From: Jiangella mangrovi
GTDB taxonomy: Bacteria > Actinomycetota > Actinomycetes > Jiangellales > Jiangellaceae
Assembly (NCBI RefSeq): GCF_014204975.1
Contig: NZ_JACHMM010000001.1
Span: forward strand, 2,108,001-2,172,000
Length of the DNA: 64,000 nucleotides
Direction: 5' to 3'
Part shown: piece by piece, positions 1-6,770 of the stretch
How positions within the stretch are numbered: position 1 is the stretch's first letter
Layout: every line of letters begins with the position of its first letter
Notes under the pieces: generated by a model
Database searches by the model: none
Told to the model about the DNA's origin: nothing
The model's input: the letters and a program-made list of their open reading frames with translations, nothing else
Position numbers and translations under genes: made by a program

Positions 1-72
1 CGGTCGCGCTCAGCCTCACGCGACGAGGATACGACCGGCCTGGTCGACCGACGGACGTCACCGCGTCCCAGG

Positions 73-711
73 TCAGCCGTCGTCGAGGCCGTGCTCGATC
101 GCGTAGCGGGCCAGCTGCACCCGGTTGTTGAGGTGCAGCTTGCCGAGGATGTTCTGCACGTGGTTCTGGACCGTGCGGTGCGAGACGACCAGCTGCTCGG
201 CGATCTGCCGGTAGGACCGCCCGGTGGCGACCAGCCGCAGCACCTCGGTCTCGCGCGGCGTGAGCACGTCGCGCGCCGGCACGGTGGACGCGAGCTGGCG
301 GAACTCGCCCAGCACGAGGCCGGCGAGACCGGGTGTGAACACCGGCTCGCCCCTCGCGGCGCGGTCGACGGCGGCGAGCAGCTCCTCGCGGGTGGCCGAC
401 TTGGTCAGGTAGCCGGTGGCGCCGGCCTTCATCGCGTCGAGCACGTCGCCTTGCTCGCCGCTGGCGGACAGGATCAGCACGTACGGCACCGGCGGCGGGC
501 CGGCGCACAGCGCCCGGGTGACGTCGACGCCGCCGCGGCCGGGCAGTTGCAGGTCGAGCAGGACGAGGTCGGGCGACGTGGCGGTGGCGACGCGCAGCGC
601 CTGGTCGCCGTCGCCGGCGGTGCCCACGACGGTGCAGCCGGCGTCGGCGAGGTCGCGGGCGACGGCGTCGCGCCAGAGCGGGTGGTCGTCGACGACGAGG
701 ACGCGGGTCAC
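73..711 (-). CDS. LuxR/NarL-family response regulator
   Basis: This 212-residue DNA-binding response regulator is the output partner of the histidine kinase encoded just upstream. The receiver domain (about 1-120) has the acidic pair Asp8-Asp9, the phospho-acceptor Asp53 in LLDLQLPG and a conserved Lys in the YLTKSA segment. The C-terminal LuxR-type helix-turn-helix (about 148-205) contains LTPRETEVLRLVATGRSYRQIA. Its ATG overlaps the kinase stop codon (ATGA), so the two are translationally coupled. The stimulus and target genes cannot be read from the sequence. Confidence 0.95.
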   Translation of the reverse strand: MTRVLVVDDHPLWRDAVARDLADAGCTVVGTAGDGDQALRVATATSPDLVLLDLQLPGRGGVDVTRALCAGPPPVPYVLILSASGEQGDVLDAMKAGATGYLTKSATREELLAAVDRAARGEPVFTPGLAGLVLGEFRQLASTVPARDVLTPRETEVLRLVATGRSYRQIAEQLVVSHRTVQNHVQNILGKLHLNNRVQLARYAIEHGLDDG

Positions 712-1862
712 GGTGCGCTCCGCCGGGCCAGAACGGCGGCGGTGCGCCGCGGCAGCCGCAGCGTGACCTCGACGCCGTCGCCGGGGGTGCCGGTGACGAC
801 CGCGGACCCGCCCAGCGCGCCCAGCCGCCCGACCACCGACCGCGCCACGCCCAGCCGTCCTTCGGAACGGGCCGCCTCGAGCCGTCCCGGACCGAAGCCG
901 GCGCCGTCGTCGCGGACCACGACGGTGACCTCGCAGCCGTCGTCGTCGAGCAGCACGAACGCCCGCGCGCCCGGACCGGCGTGCCGGGCGACGTTGTCCA
1001 GAGCGGCGGCGACGGCGGCGGCCAGCTCGTCCGCCACCCGCGCGGACAGCCGGACCGGCGCCGCCGGCACCGCCACCGACACCCGGGGCGTCGCCTGCGC
1101 CTGCAGCAGCTCACCGAGATCGACCCGGCCCGACGACGGCGCCGGCTGCGGCTCCGCGGTGATCAGCGCCCGCAGCGCCACCTCCTGCTCGGCGGCCAGC
1201 CCGGCCAGCTCTGCCGCGTCGCCGCCCAGCTCGCGGCCGCGCCGCGTCACGTACGTCAGCACCTGCAGCACGCCGTCGTGGACCACGCGGGCCAGCCGGT
1301 CGCGCTCCTGGGCGGCGGCCTGGGCCCGCAGCGCGGCCGCCAGCCGCCGCTCGGAGCGCCGGGCCAGCCCGCACACGTACCCGACCGTCGCTCCGGCGAT
1401 CAGCACCAGTGCGGTGTTGTGCAGCAGTGGTGGCGTGACGGCGCCGCGTTCGGCCACGTTCGCCAGCCCGATGACCACCGACGCCGGCAGCGCCGCCGCC
1501 CAGCCGTACACCAGAGCCCAGCCGATGACAGGCGCGACCACCCAGAAGACGGGCAGCGTCTGAGCGCCTCGCTCGACGGCGGACTCGAGCTGCAGGGGCC
1601 GGGTGGCCACGACGGCGGCGGCCGCGAGCAGGAGGTCGACGGTGAGCAGCGGCCAGCGCCGGGCACCGGGCCGGCGGTACCAGGCGAACGTCAGCGCGGT
1701 CCACAGCGCGAGCCCGGCCAGGACCAGCCAGCCAGCGGTGACGTGCTCGTAGTCGTCGCGGGCGAACGCGTAGAGGGTGGCGGCGTAGAGCACGGAGAAC
1801 GTGCGGAACACCGCCAGGGCGCGCCACCACTGCTCCTCGTACCCCGGCAGTGCGGCGTCCAC
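708..1862 (-). CDS. MacS-like membrane sensor histidine kinase
   Basis: This 384-residue membrane kinase phosphorylates the adjacent response regulator. The N-terminal third holds about six hydrophobic segments (from VFRTFSVLYAATLYAF to the LVLIAGATVGYVCGL helix). It is followed by a HisKA_3-type dimerisation helix with the phospho-acceptor in RLARVVHDGVLQVL and a C-terminal ATPase domain with the N box DNVARHAG and G boxes DDGAGFG and GVEVTLRLP. The reading frame stays open far upstream. The GTG at 1862 is chosen because it leaves a short cytoplasmic lead before the first membrane helix and stays clear of the divergent AraC gene. The start is therefore less certain than the rest. Confidence 0.88.
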   Translation of the reverse strand: MDAALPGYEEQWWRALAVFRTFSVLYAATLYAFARDDYEHVTAGWLVLAGLALWTALTFAWYRRPGARRWPLLTVDLLLAAAAVVATRPLQLESAVERGAQTLPVFWVVAPVIGWALVYGWAAALPASVVIGLANVAERGAVTPPLLHNTALVLIAGATVGYVCGLARRSERRLAAALRAQAAAQERDRLARVVHDGVLQVLTYVTRRGRELGGDAAELAGLAAEQEVALRALITAEPQPAPSSGRVDLGELLQAQATPRVSVAVPAAPVRLSARVADELAAAVAAALDNVARHAGPGARAFVLLDDDGCEVTVVVRDDGAGFGPGRLEAARSEGRLGVARSVVGRLGALGGSAVVTGTPGDGVEVTLRLPRRTAAVLARRSAP

Positions 1863-1932
1863 GGCGTCATCGTAATGAGCGGTCCGGACGTTTCGCCCGG
1901 GTCTGTCGGTGCCCCCGCCTAGGCTCGACGAC

Positions 1933-2733
1933 ATGGCCTGGTACCGACCCGTCGCCGTCGCGCCCGAACTGCGCGACTCGCTGGTCTGCGCCTGGACCGC
2001 ACAGGTCGACGGCGTCGAGCTGCTGGTCCCCGACGGCTGCATGGACGTCATGTGGCTGGCCGACGGCCGGGTCATCGTGTGCGGCCCCGAGACCGCGGCC
2101 TGGCCGGTCACCACGCCGCCGGGCACCGAGGCGGTCGGGGTCCGGTTCCGGCCCGGCGTCGCGCCCGGCGTGCTGAACACCCCGGCCCACCTGCTGCTCG
2201 ACACCCGGGTCGGGCTCGACGACGTGCTCGGCCCAGGCGCGCGGGCACTGGCGCGCCAGGTCACCGACGCCGCCACGGCCGACGCCAGGCTGGCCCTCCT
2301 GACGACGGCCGCCCGGAGCTGGCTGGCCGGCGCCGACGGTCCCGACCCGCTCGCGGCGTGGACCGTCCGGGTGCTCAGCCGGCGCAACAGCGGCATCGCC
2401 GAGCTCGCCGACGCCGCCGGGCTCACCGACCGCCACCTGCAGCGGCGCAGCCGGGCCGCGTTCGGCTACCCGCCGTCCATGCTCCGGGTCATCCTGCGCC
2501 TGCAGCGGTTCATGGCGCTGGCCCGCGCTCCCGGCAACGCCACGCTCGGGCTGGCCGAGCTGGCGCACCTGGCCGGCTACAGCGACCAGGCGCACCTCTC
2601 ACACGACTGCCGCCGCATCGCCTCGTGCACGCCCAGCGAGCTGCTGGCCGGCCAGGCGCCCGACTGGCACGGTCCCGGCTCGGTCGTCGACGGCGCCGGC
2701 TCGCCCGCCGCCGTCACCGGCGCGGCAGCCTGA
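1933..2733 (+). CDS. AraC-family transcriptional regulator with DUF6597-like N-terminal domain
   Basis: This 266-residue transcription factor has an N-terminal cupin-like sensor domain of the kind beginning YRPVAVAPELRDSLVCAW and containing LLVPDGCMDVMWL. The C-terminal AraC DNA-binding domain (about 150-250) shows IAELADAAGLTDRHLQRRSRAAFGYPP and a second helix pair near LAELAHLAGYSDQAHLSHDCRR. The ATG at 1933 is preferred over an in-frame GTG at 1909 because family members start close to the WYRP motif. It is transcribed away from the kinase gene. The ligand and target are unknown, and the neighbouring small DinB-like gene is a possible target. Confidence 0.9.
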   Translation: MAWYRPVAVAPELRDSLVCAWTAQVDGVELLVPDGCMDVMWLADGRVIVCGPETAAWPVTTPPGTEAVGVRFRPGVAPGVLNTPAHLLLDTRVGLDDVLGPGARALARQVTDAATADARLALLTTAARSWLAGADGPDPLAAWTVRVLSRRNSGIAELADAAGLTDRHLQRRSRAAFGYPPSMLRVILRLQRFMALARAPGNATLGLAELAHLAGYSDQAHLSHDCRRIASCTPSELLAGQAPDWHGPGSVVDGAGSPAAVTGAAA

Positions 2734-2803
2734 GCCCGCATGCTTCGGCCCGATGTCCGATCGCTACAAGCGCCCACGCCCCGGACCGCGGCAGGCTGGA
2801 CCC

Positions 2804-3352
2804 ATGACCGACATCGCTGATCGTTACCGGCGCCTCGCCGCCACGTTGACCGGCCGCATCGAGTCCGTCCCGGACGACCGCTGGGAGTCGCCGTCGCCGT
2901 GCGAGGACTGGACCACCCGCGACGTCGTCGCCCACCTGGTCGACTGGCACCAGGGTGTCGCGAAGCTCGGCGGGCTGACGCTGCCCGAGGGTCCGTCGGC
3001 GCAGGACGACCCCGTCGCCGCCTGGCGGCACACCCGCGACGCCATGCAGGACCTCCTCGACGACCCCGACCGCGCGAACGCCCCGTACGAGGGCATGTTC
3101 GGCCCGACGACGGTGGCCGCGACGGCCGACCAGTTCCTCGGCTTCGACCTCGTGGTGCACGGCTGGGACATCGCCCGCGGCGCCGGCCTCGACGACACCA
3201 TCCCGCCCGAGGACGTCGAGGAGCTGCTGCCGATGGTCCGCGCGCTCGGCGACAACCTGCGCCGCCCCGGCGTCTGCGGCCCCGAGGTCCCGGTCGCCGA
3301 CGACGCCGACGACCAGACCAAGCTCCTCGGTCTGCTGGGCCGGCGCCGCTGA
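2804..3352 (+). CDS. TIGR03086-type / DinB-like metal-binding protein
   Basis: This 182-residue four-helix-bundle protein belongs to the maleylpyruvate isomerase N-terminal/DinB superfamily, which in actinomycetes often uses mycothiol as thiol cofactor. Recognisable motifs are PSPCEDWTTRDVVAHLVDWH near the N-terminus, a middle VAATADQFLGFDLVVHGWDIARG segment, and His residues placed like the family metal ligands. The ATG at 2804 is favoured over the upstream ATG at 2753 because the family starts about 15 residues before the tryptophan-rich motif. The substrate is unknown. Separate transcription or read-through from the AraC gene are both possible. Confidence 0.88.
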   Translation: MTDIADRYRRLAATLTGRIESVPDDRWESPSPCEDWTTRDVVAHLVDWHQGVAKLGGLTLPEGPSAQDDPVAAWRHTRDAMQDLLDDPDRANAPYEGMFGPTTVAATADQFLGFDLVVHGWDIARGAGLDDTIPPEDVEELLPMVRALGDNLRRPGVCGPEVPVADDADDQTKLLGLLGRRR

Positions 3353-3369
3353 AGGCGGACAATGGGGGC

Positions 3370-3774
3370 ATGATCTCCGTCGAGCTGGCCCGGAAGCTGC
3401 GCGAAGCGGGGCTGCGGTGGGAACCCCAGCCCGGAGACCGCTTCGTCATCGCCGACCGCGGCATGGACGACGAGGTCTTCGTGGTCTCCCACATGGTCGT
3501 CGACGTGCACGAGTTCCCGTCCGGCGGCCGGGTGCTGGGCTTCAACGGCACCGTCGAGTGGGCGCTGGACAGCGTCGAGCAGGAGGCGGCCCTCTGGCTG
3601 CCCGGCGAGTCGCGGCTGCGCGAGCTGCTCGGTGGTGCGTTCGTGCGGCTCGACCGCACCGGCGACGGGTTCCGGGTCACCCTCGACGTCGCCGGTCACG
3701 TGGTCGAGGTCGACGACGATCAGGCCGAGGAGGCCTACGGCAAGGCCCTGCTCCATCTCGCCACGGGCGACTGA
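3370..3774 (+). CDS. conserved hypothetical protein (134 aa)
   Basis: This small acidic soluble protein begins MISVELARKLREAGLRWEP and has no signal peptide or membrane helix. Similar actinobacterial proteins are sometimes labelled pilus assembly protein CpaE, but no ATPase motif is present here, so that label would be misleading. The acidic middle (GMDDEVFVVSHMVVDVHEF) and C-terminal EVDDDQAEEAYGKALLHL are the most family-like stretches. The ATG at 3370 sits 17 bp after the preceding stop codon, so the gene may be co-transcribed with it. The function is unknown. Confidence 0.82.
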   Translation: MISVELARKLREAGLRWEPQPGDRFVIADRGMDDEVFVVSHMVVDVHEFPSGGRVLGFNGTVEWALDSVEQEAALWLPGESRLRELLGGAFVRLDRTGDGFRVTLDVAGHVVEVDDDQAEEAYGKALLHLATGD

Positions 3775-3815
3775 TCTCCGAGGTTGACGTAGAGTCTCAC
3801 CCAACGAAATGGGGG

Positions 3816-3844
3816 GTGTCGAAACGCCGATTTCGGGGAGACAC
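3816..3844 (+). promoter_or_regulatory. nested inverted repeat over the ulaA ribosome-binding site
   Basis: The leader contains GTGTC (3816-3820) paired with GACAC (3840-3844), and inside it CGAAA (3820-3824) paired with TTTCG (3831-3835). The purine-rich GGGGAG at 3835-3840, likely the ribosome-binding site for the GTG at 3850, lies in the 3' side of this structure. This could control access of ribosomes or be an operator. The pairing is seen directly and the function is inference. Confidence 0.4.
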
Positions 3845-3849
3845 GATAC

Positions 3850-5295
3850 GTGGACGTTCTCGAGTTCATCGCCACCAACCTGTTCAACGAGGTCTCGATC
3901 CTCATCGGCGCCATCACGGCCATCGGCCTGTTGTTGCAGCGCAAGCCGGTCGAGGACGTCGTGGGCGGCGCCATCCGGGCCACCATCGGCATCATCATCC
4001 TGTTCATCGGCGTCGACGTGTTCGTCGCCGGTCTGGCGTCGTTCCAGGCGATCGTCGCCAGCGCGGTCGGCCTCGACCCGCCGTCGTCGAGCAACACCCT
4101 CGACGAGTTCCTCGGCACCCACGGCAGCGACGTCGCGCTGGTCATCACGCTGGGCTTCGTGCTGCACCTGGTGCTGGTCCGCGTGCTCAGGACCCGCTAC
4201 GTCTATCTGACCGGGCACCTGCTGTTCTGGATGGCGGTCGTCATCACGGCGTCGCTGGTGCAGGTCTTCGGCGAGCTCGACCGCTGGCAGCTCGTGCTGG
4301 TCGGGTCGGCCGTGGCCGGCTGCTACTGGACGGTCCAGCCGCTGTTCATCGCGCCGATGATGCGCCGCGTCATCTCCTCCGACGACTGGGGCTACGGGCA
4401 CACGAGCTCGTCGGTCGCGTGGCTGAGCGGGCGGCTCGCGCCGTTGGTGGGCGACCCGGAGAAGCACGACGTCGAGCAGGTGCGGCTGCCGAGGCGGCTC
4501 TCGTTCTTCAAGGACGTGACGGTGTCGACGGCGGTCGTCATCGGCCTGATCATGCTGGTCGGGCTGGCCTTCGCCGACGGTGGCGTCGTCGACGAGCAGG
4601 CCGCCGCGTACGACCCGGAGATCAACCCGTGGGTGTGGGGCGTCATCGCGGCGCTGCGGTTCGCCGCCGGCATCGCGATCCTGCTCTACGGCGTGCGCAT
4701 GTTCCTCGCGGAGATCGTGCCGGCGTTCACCGGCATCAGCGAGAAGGCCATCCCGGGCTCGCGTCCGGCCCTCGACGCGCCGACGATCTTCCCCGTCGCG
4801 CCGAGCGCCGTCATGCTCGGGTTCGTCTCGACGACGGCGACGTTCCTCGTGCTCATGGGCGTGTTCGCGGCGGCCGGCTGGTTCGTGCTGGTGCCACCGA
4901 TGATCATGCTGTTCTTCGTGGGCGCCGGCGCGGCGGTGTTCGGCAACGCGTTCGGCGGCTGGCGCGGCGCCACGCTGGCCGGCGTCGTCACGGGCGTCTC
5001 GCTGGCATTCGGCCAATGGCTGGGCTGGAACCTGCTCTCCGACACCGCACCCGAGCTGGCCACGCTGGCCGACCCGGACTGGTACCTGATCATCCTGTTG
5101 CTGCTCGGTCTCGGTGAGCTGTTCTCCGGGTTCGGCGACAACGCCGTCCTCCTGGTCGGCCTCGTCGTCGTGGTGGTCTTCGGGGTCTGGACCTGGTTCC
5201 TCAAGCGTCTGCAGCGCCGCGACGACGAGACCCTGGCAGAGTCGGAGCCGGAGCCCGACGAGCAGTCCGAAGCCGAAGCGTCGAGAGAACGGTGA
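3850..5295 (+). CDS. ulaA: PTS ascorbate-type permease, EIIC (UlaA/SgaT family)
   Basis: This 481-residue integral membrane transporter is the IIC subunit of a phosphoenolpyruvate-dependent phosphotransferase system of the ascorbate/galactitol superfamily. It begins with MDVLEFIATNLFNEVSILIG and the UlaA-typical GLLLQRKPVEDVVGGAIRATIG, and has about ten to twelve hydrophobic helices. The FFVGAGAAVFGNAFGGWRGA segment is typical of the substrate region. The C-terminus is an acidic cytoplasmic tail. It starts with GTG at 3850 and overlaps the IIB gene by four bases. L-ascorbate is the usual UlaA substrate, but no ulaD/E/F/G catabolic genes lie nearby, so another acid sugar is possible. Confidence 0.92.
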   Translation: MDVLEFIATNLFNEVSILIGAITAIGLLLQRKPVEDVVGGAIRATIGIIILFIGVDVFVAGLASFQAIVASAVGLDPPSSSNTLDEFLGTHGSDVALVITLGFVLHLVLVRVLRTRYVYLTGHLLFWMAVVITASLVQVFGELDRWQLVLVGSAVAGCYWTVQPLFIAPMMRRVISSDDWGYGHTSSSVAWLSGRLAPLVGDPEKHDVEQVRLPRRLSFFKDVTVSTAVVIGLIMLVGLAFADGGVVDEQAAAYDPEINPWVWGVIAALRFAAGIAILLYGVRMFLAEIVPAFTGISEKAIPGSRPALDAPTIFPVAPSAVMLGFVSTTATFLVLMGVFAAAGWFVLVPPMIMLFFVGAGAAVFGNAFGGWRGATLAGVVTGVSLAFGQWLGWNLLSDTAPELATLADPDWYLIILLLLGLGELFSGFGDNAVLLVGLVVVVVFGVWTWFLKRLQRRDDETLAESEPEPDEQSEAEASRER

Positions 5296-5612
5296 GTCCC
5301 CCGATGTCGCCAGCACCGAACCGCCCGCTGACCGTCCTGACCGTCTGCGGCGTCGGCATGGGCAGCAGTCTGATCCTCAAGATGAACGCCGAGAAGGCCC
5401 TGCAGTCGCTCGGCGTCGAGGCGAAGGTCGAGCACACCGACGTGTCGTCGGCGCGCGGCATGAAGGCCGACGTCGCCATCGCCCAGGGCCTGCACGCCGA
5501 CGACCTCGGCTCGGTGGCGCCGGTCGTGCTCGCCATCAGCAACTTCATGGACGTCGACGGGTTGCGCCGCCAGCTCGACGAGGCGCTGCGGGCGCAGGGC
5601 TGGCTGTCGTGA
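5292..5612 (+). CDS. ulaB: PTS ascorbate-type EIIB
   Basis: This 106-residue cytosolic phosphocarrier receives phosphate from IIA and passes it to the sugar during uptake. The phospho-cysteine is Cys19 in the motif VCGVGMGSSLILKMN, typical of lactose/SgaB-type IIB domains. The GTG start overlaps the ulaA stop (GTGA), and the stop overlaps the next GTG. The second Met (residue 5) is a possible alternative start. The length matches the family. Confidence 0.93.
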   Translation: MSPPMSPAPNRPLTVLTVCGVGMGSSLILKMNAEKALQSLGVEAKVEHTDVSSARGMKADVAIAQGLHADDLGSVAPVVLAISNFMDVDGLRRQLDEALRAQGWLS

Positions 5613-6067
5613 CGGAGCCCGGTGCCGATCCCGTCGTCGACGCCGTCGTCGACGTCAGGGCGGCGGACTGGCGCGGCGCGGTGCACGCCGCCTGCGCGCC
5701 GCTGGTCAGCTCGGGCGCGCTTGAGCCGCGGTACCCGGAGCGTTGCATCGCGATCGCCGAGGAGCACGGTCCGTACATGGTGCTGGCGCCCGGCATCGCG
5801 CTGGCGCACGCCCGCCCAGAGGACGGCGTGCTGCGGCTGTGCCTGTCGGCGGCCGTGCTGTCGGCGCCGGTCGAGTTCGGTCACGACCAGAACGACCCGG
5901 TCGACGTCGTGCTGGCGTTCGGCTCTCCGGATGACTCCGCGCACCTCGCGCTGCTGCAGAGCCTGGCCGAGCACCTGCTCGAGGGCCTGGCCGACCAGCT
6001 CCGGCTGGCGCCGGACCGCGCCACGGCGGTGCGTGCGCTGAGCGCCGTCCGTCCCCCGTCGGAGTGA
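5609..6067 (+). CDS. ulaC: PTS ascorbate-type EIIA
   Basis: This 152-residue mannitol/fructose-type IIA protein takes phosphate from HPr and hands it to the IIB subunit. The phospho-histidine is His67 in the family signature APGIALAHARPEDGV. It starts with GTG overlapping the ulaB stop (GTGA), completing a tightly coupled ulaA-ulaB-ulaC operon. No EI or HPr gene is nearby, so general PTS proteins must be encoded elsewhere. Confidence 0.92.
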   Translation: MTEPGADPVVDAVVDVRAADWRGAVHAACAPLVSSGALEPRYPERCIAIAEEHGPYMVLAPGIALAHARPEDGVLRLCLSAAVLSAPVEFGHDQNDPVDVVLAFGSPDDSAHLALLQSLAEHLLEGLADQLRLAPDRATAVRALSAVRPPSE

Positions 6068-6080
6068 GCGGGCCGGCAGC

Positions 6081-6761
6081 TCACTCCTCGATGGCACCGC
6101 CGATGGCGCGGAGGTGGTCGCGGAAGGTGTGGTCCGGCTCCGCGCGGCGGCGGGCGAGGTAGTCGCCGAACCGCAGCTGGTCGCGCAGCGTGGTGCCGCC
6201 CGCGACCAGCTCGGCCTGCCGCCGCTCGGTGTCGCGGATCGCCGCGGCCAGCGTGGTCAGCTCGTCCGCCCGGTCCAGGGGCACCGCGACCACGCCGTCG
6301 TCGTCGGCCAGGATCGCGTCGTCGCGGGTGACGGAGAAGTCGCCGAGCGACGCCCGCACCAGCCCGCCGTCGGCCGGCCGCGGGTCGAGCCGCTGCGGGC
6401 CGGTCGGCAGCGCACCGAGGCTGAACACCGGCAGCCCGATGGCGCGGATGTCCGCGGTGTCGCGGTGCAGGCCCCAGATGACGACGCCCGACAGCCCGGC
6501 CGCGCGTGCCTCGAGCACCGCGAGGTCGCCGACGCACGCCTCGTCGCGCCGGCCGCCGTTGTCGACCACCAGCACGTCACCGGGCCCGGCCGACTCGTAC
6601 GCCTCGAGGAACACGTCGACGCTGCCGACGTGGACGCAGGGCAGCGCACGCCCGGCCGCCCGCTGCCCCGGTAGCACCGGGGACGAACCGGCGCACCGCA
6701 CCGGCACCCCCGCCCGCAGGCACGCGTCGGCGAGGTGGGCCGTCGTCAGGTTCTCGAACAT
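6081..6761 (-). CDS. RraA-family protein (possible class II aldolase)
   Basis: This 226-residue protein has the RraA/HMG-CHA aldolase fold. Recognisable segments are LTTAHLADACLRAGVPVRC, PGDVLVVDNGGRRDEACVGDLAVLEA and VIWGLHRDTADIRAIGLPVFS. The Arg-Asp of WGLHRDT matches the catalytic and Mg-binding pair of the divalent-metal 4-hydroxy-4-methyl-2-oxoglutarate aldolases, so a retro-aldol or decarboxylase reaction on a 2-oxo acid is plausible. RNase E inhibition, which names the family, is less likely. It is the last gene of the GH127/ABC importer operon, 9 bp after the GH127 stop, suggesting a role in sugar-acid breakdown. The substrate is unknown. Confidence 0.85.
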   Translation of the reverse strand: MFENLTTAHLADACLRAGVPVRCAGSSPVLPGQRAAGRALPCVHVGSVDVFLEAYESAGPGDVLVVDNGGRRDEACVGDLAVLEARAAGLSGVVIWGLHRDTADIRAIGLPVFSLGALPTGPQRLDPRPADGGLVRASLGDFSVTRDDAILADDDGVVAVPLDRADELTTLAAAIRDTERRQAELVAGGTTLRDQLRFGDYLARRRAEPDHTFRDHLRAIGGAIEE

Positions 6762-6770
6762 CCTCTGACT

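Noticed and set aside
1..72. A possible gene end at the left edge
   Set aside because: Only 72 bases precede the response-regulator stop codon and no frame shows recognisable sequence.
2824..5316. An 830-codon minus-strand open frame opposite the PTS genes
   Set aside because: It is an antisense shadow of ulaA and neighbours, rich in Glu/Arg/Asp/His with no recognisable motif.
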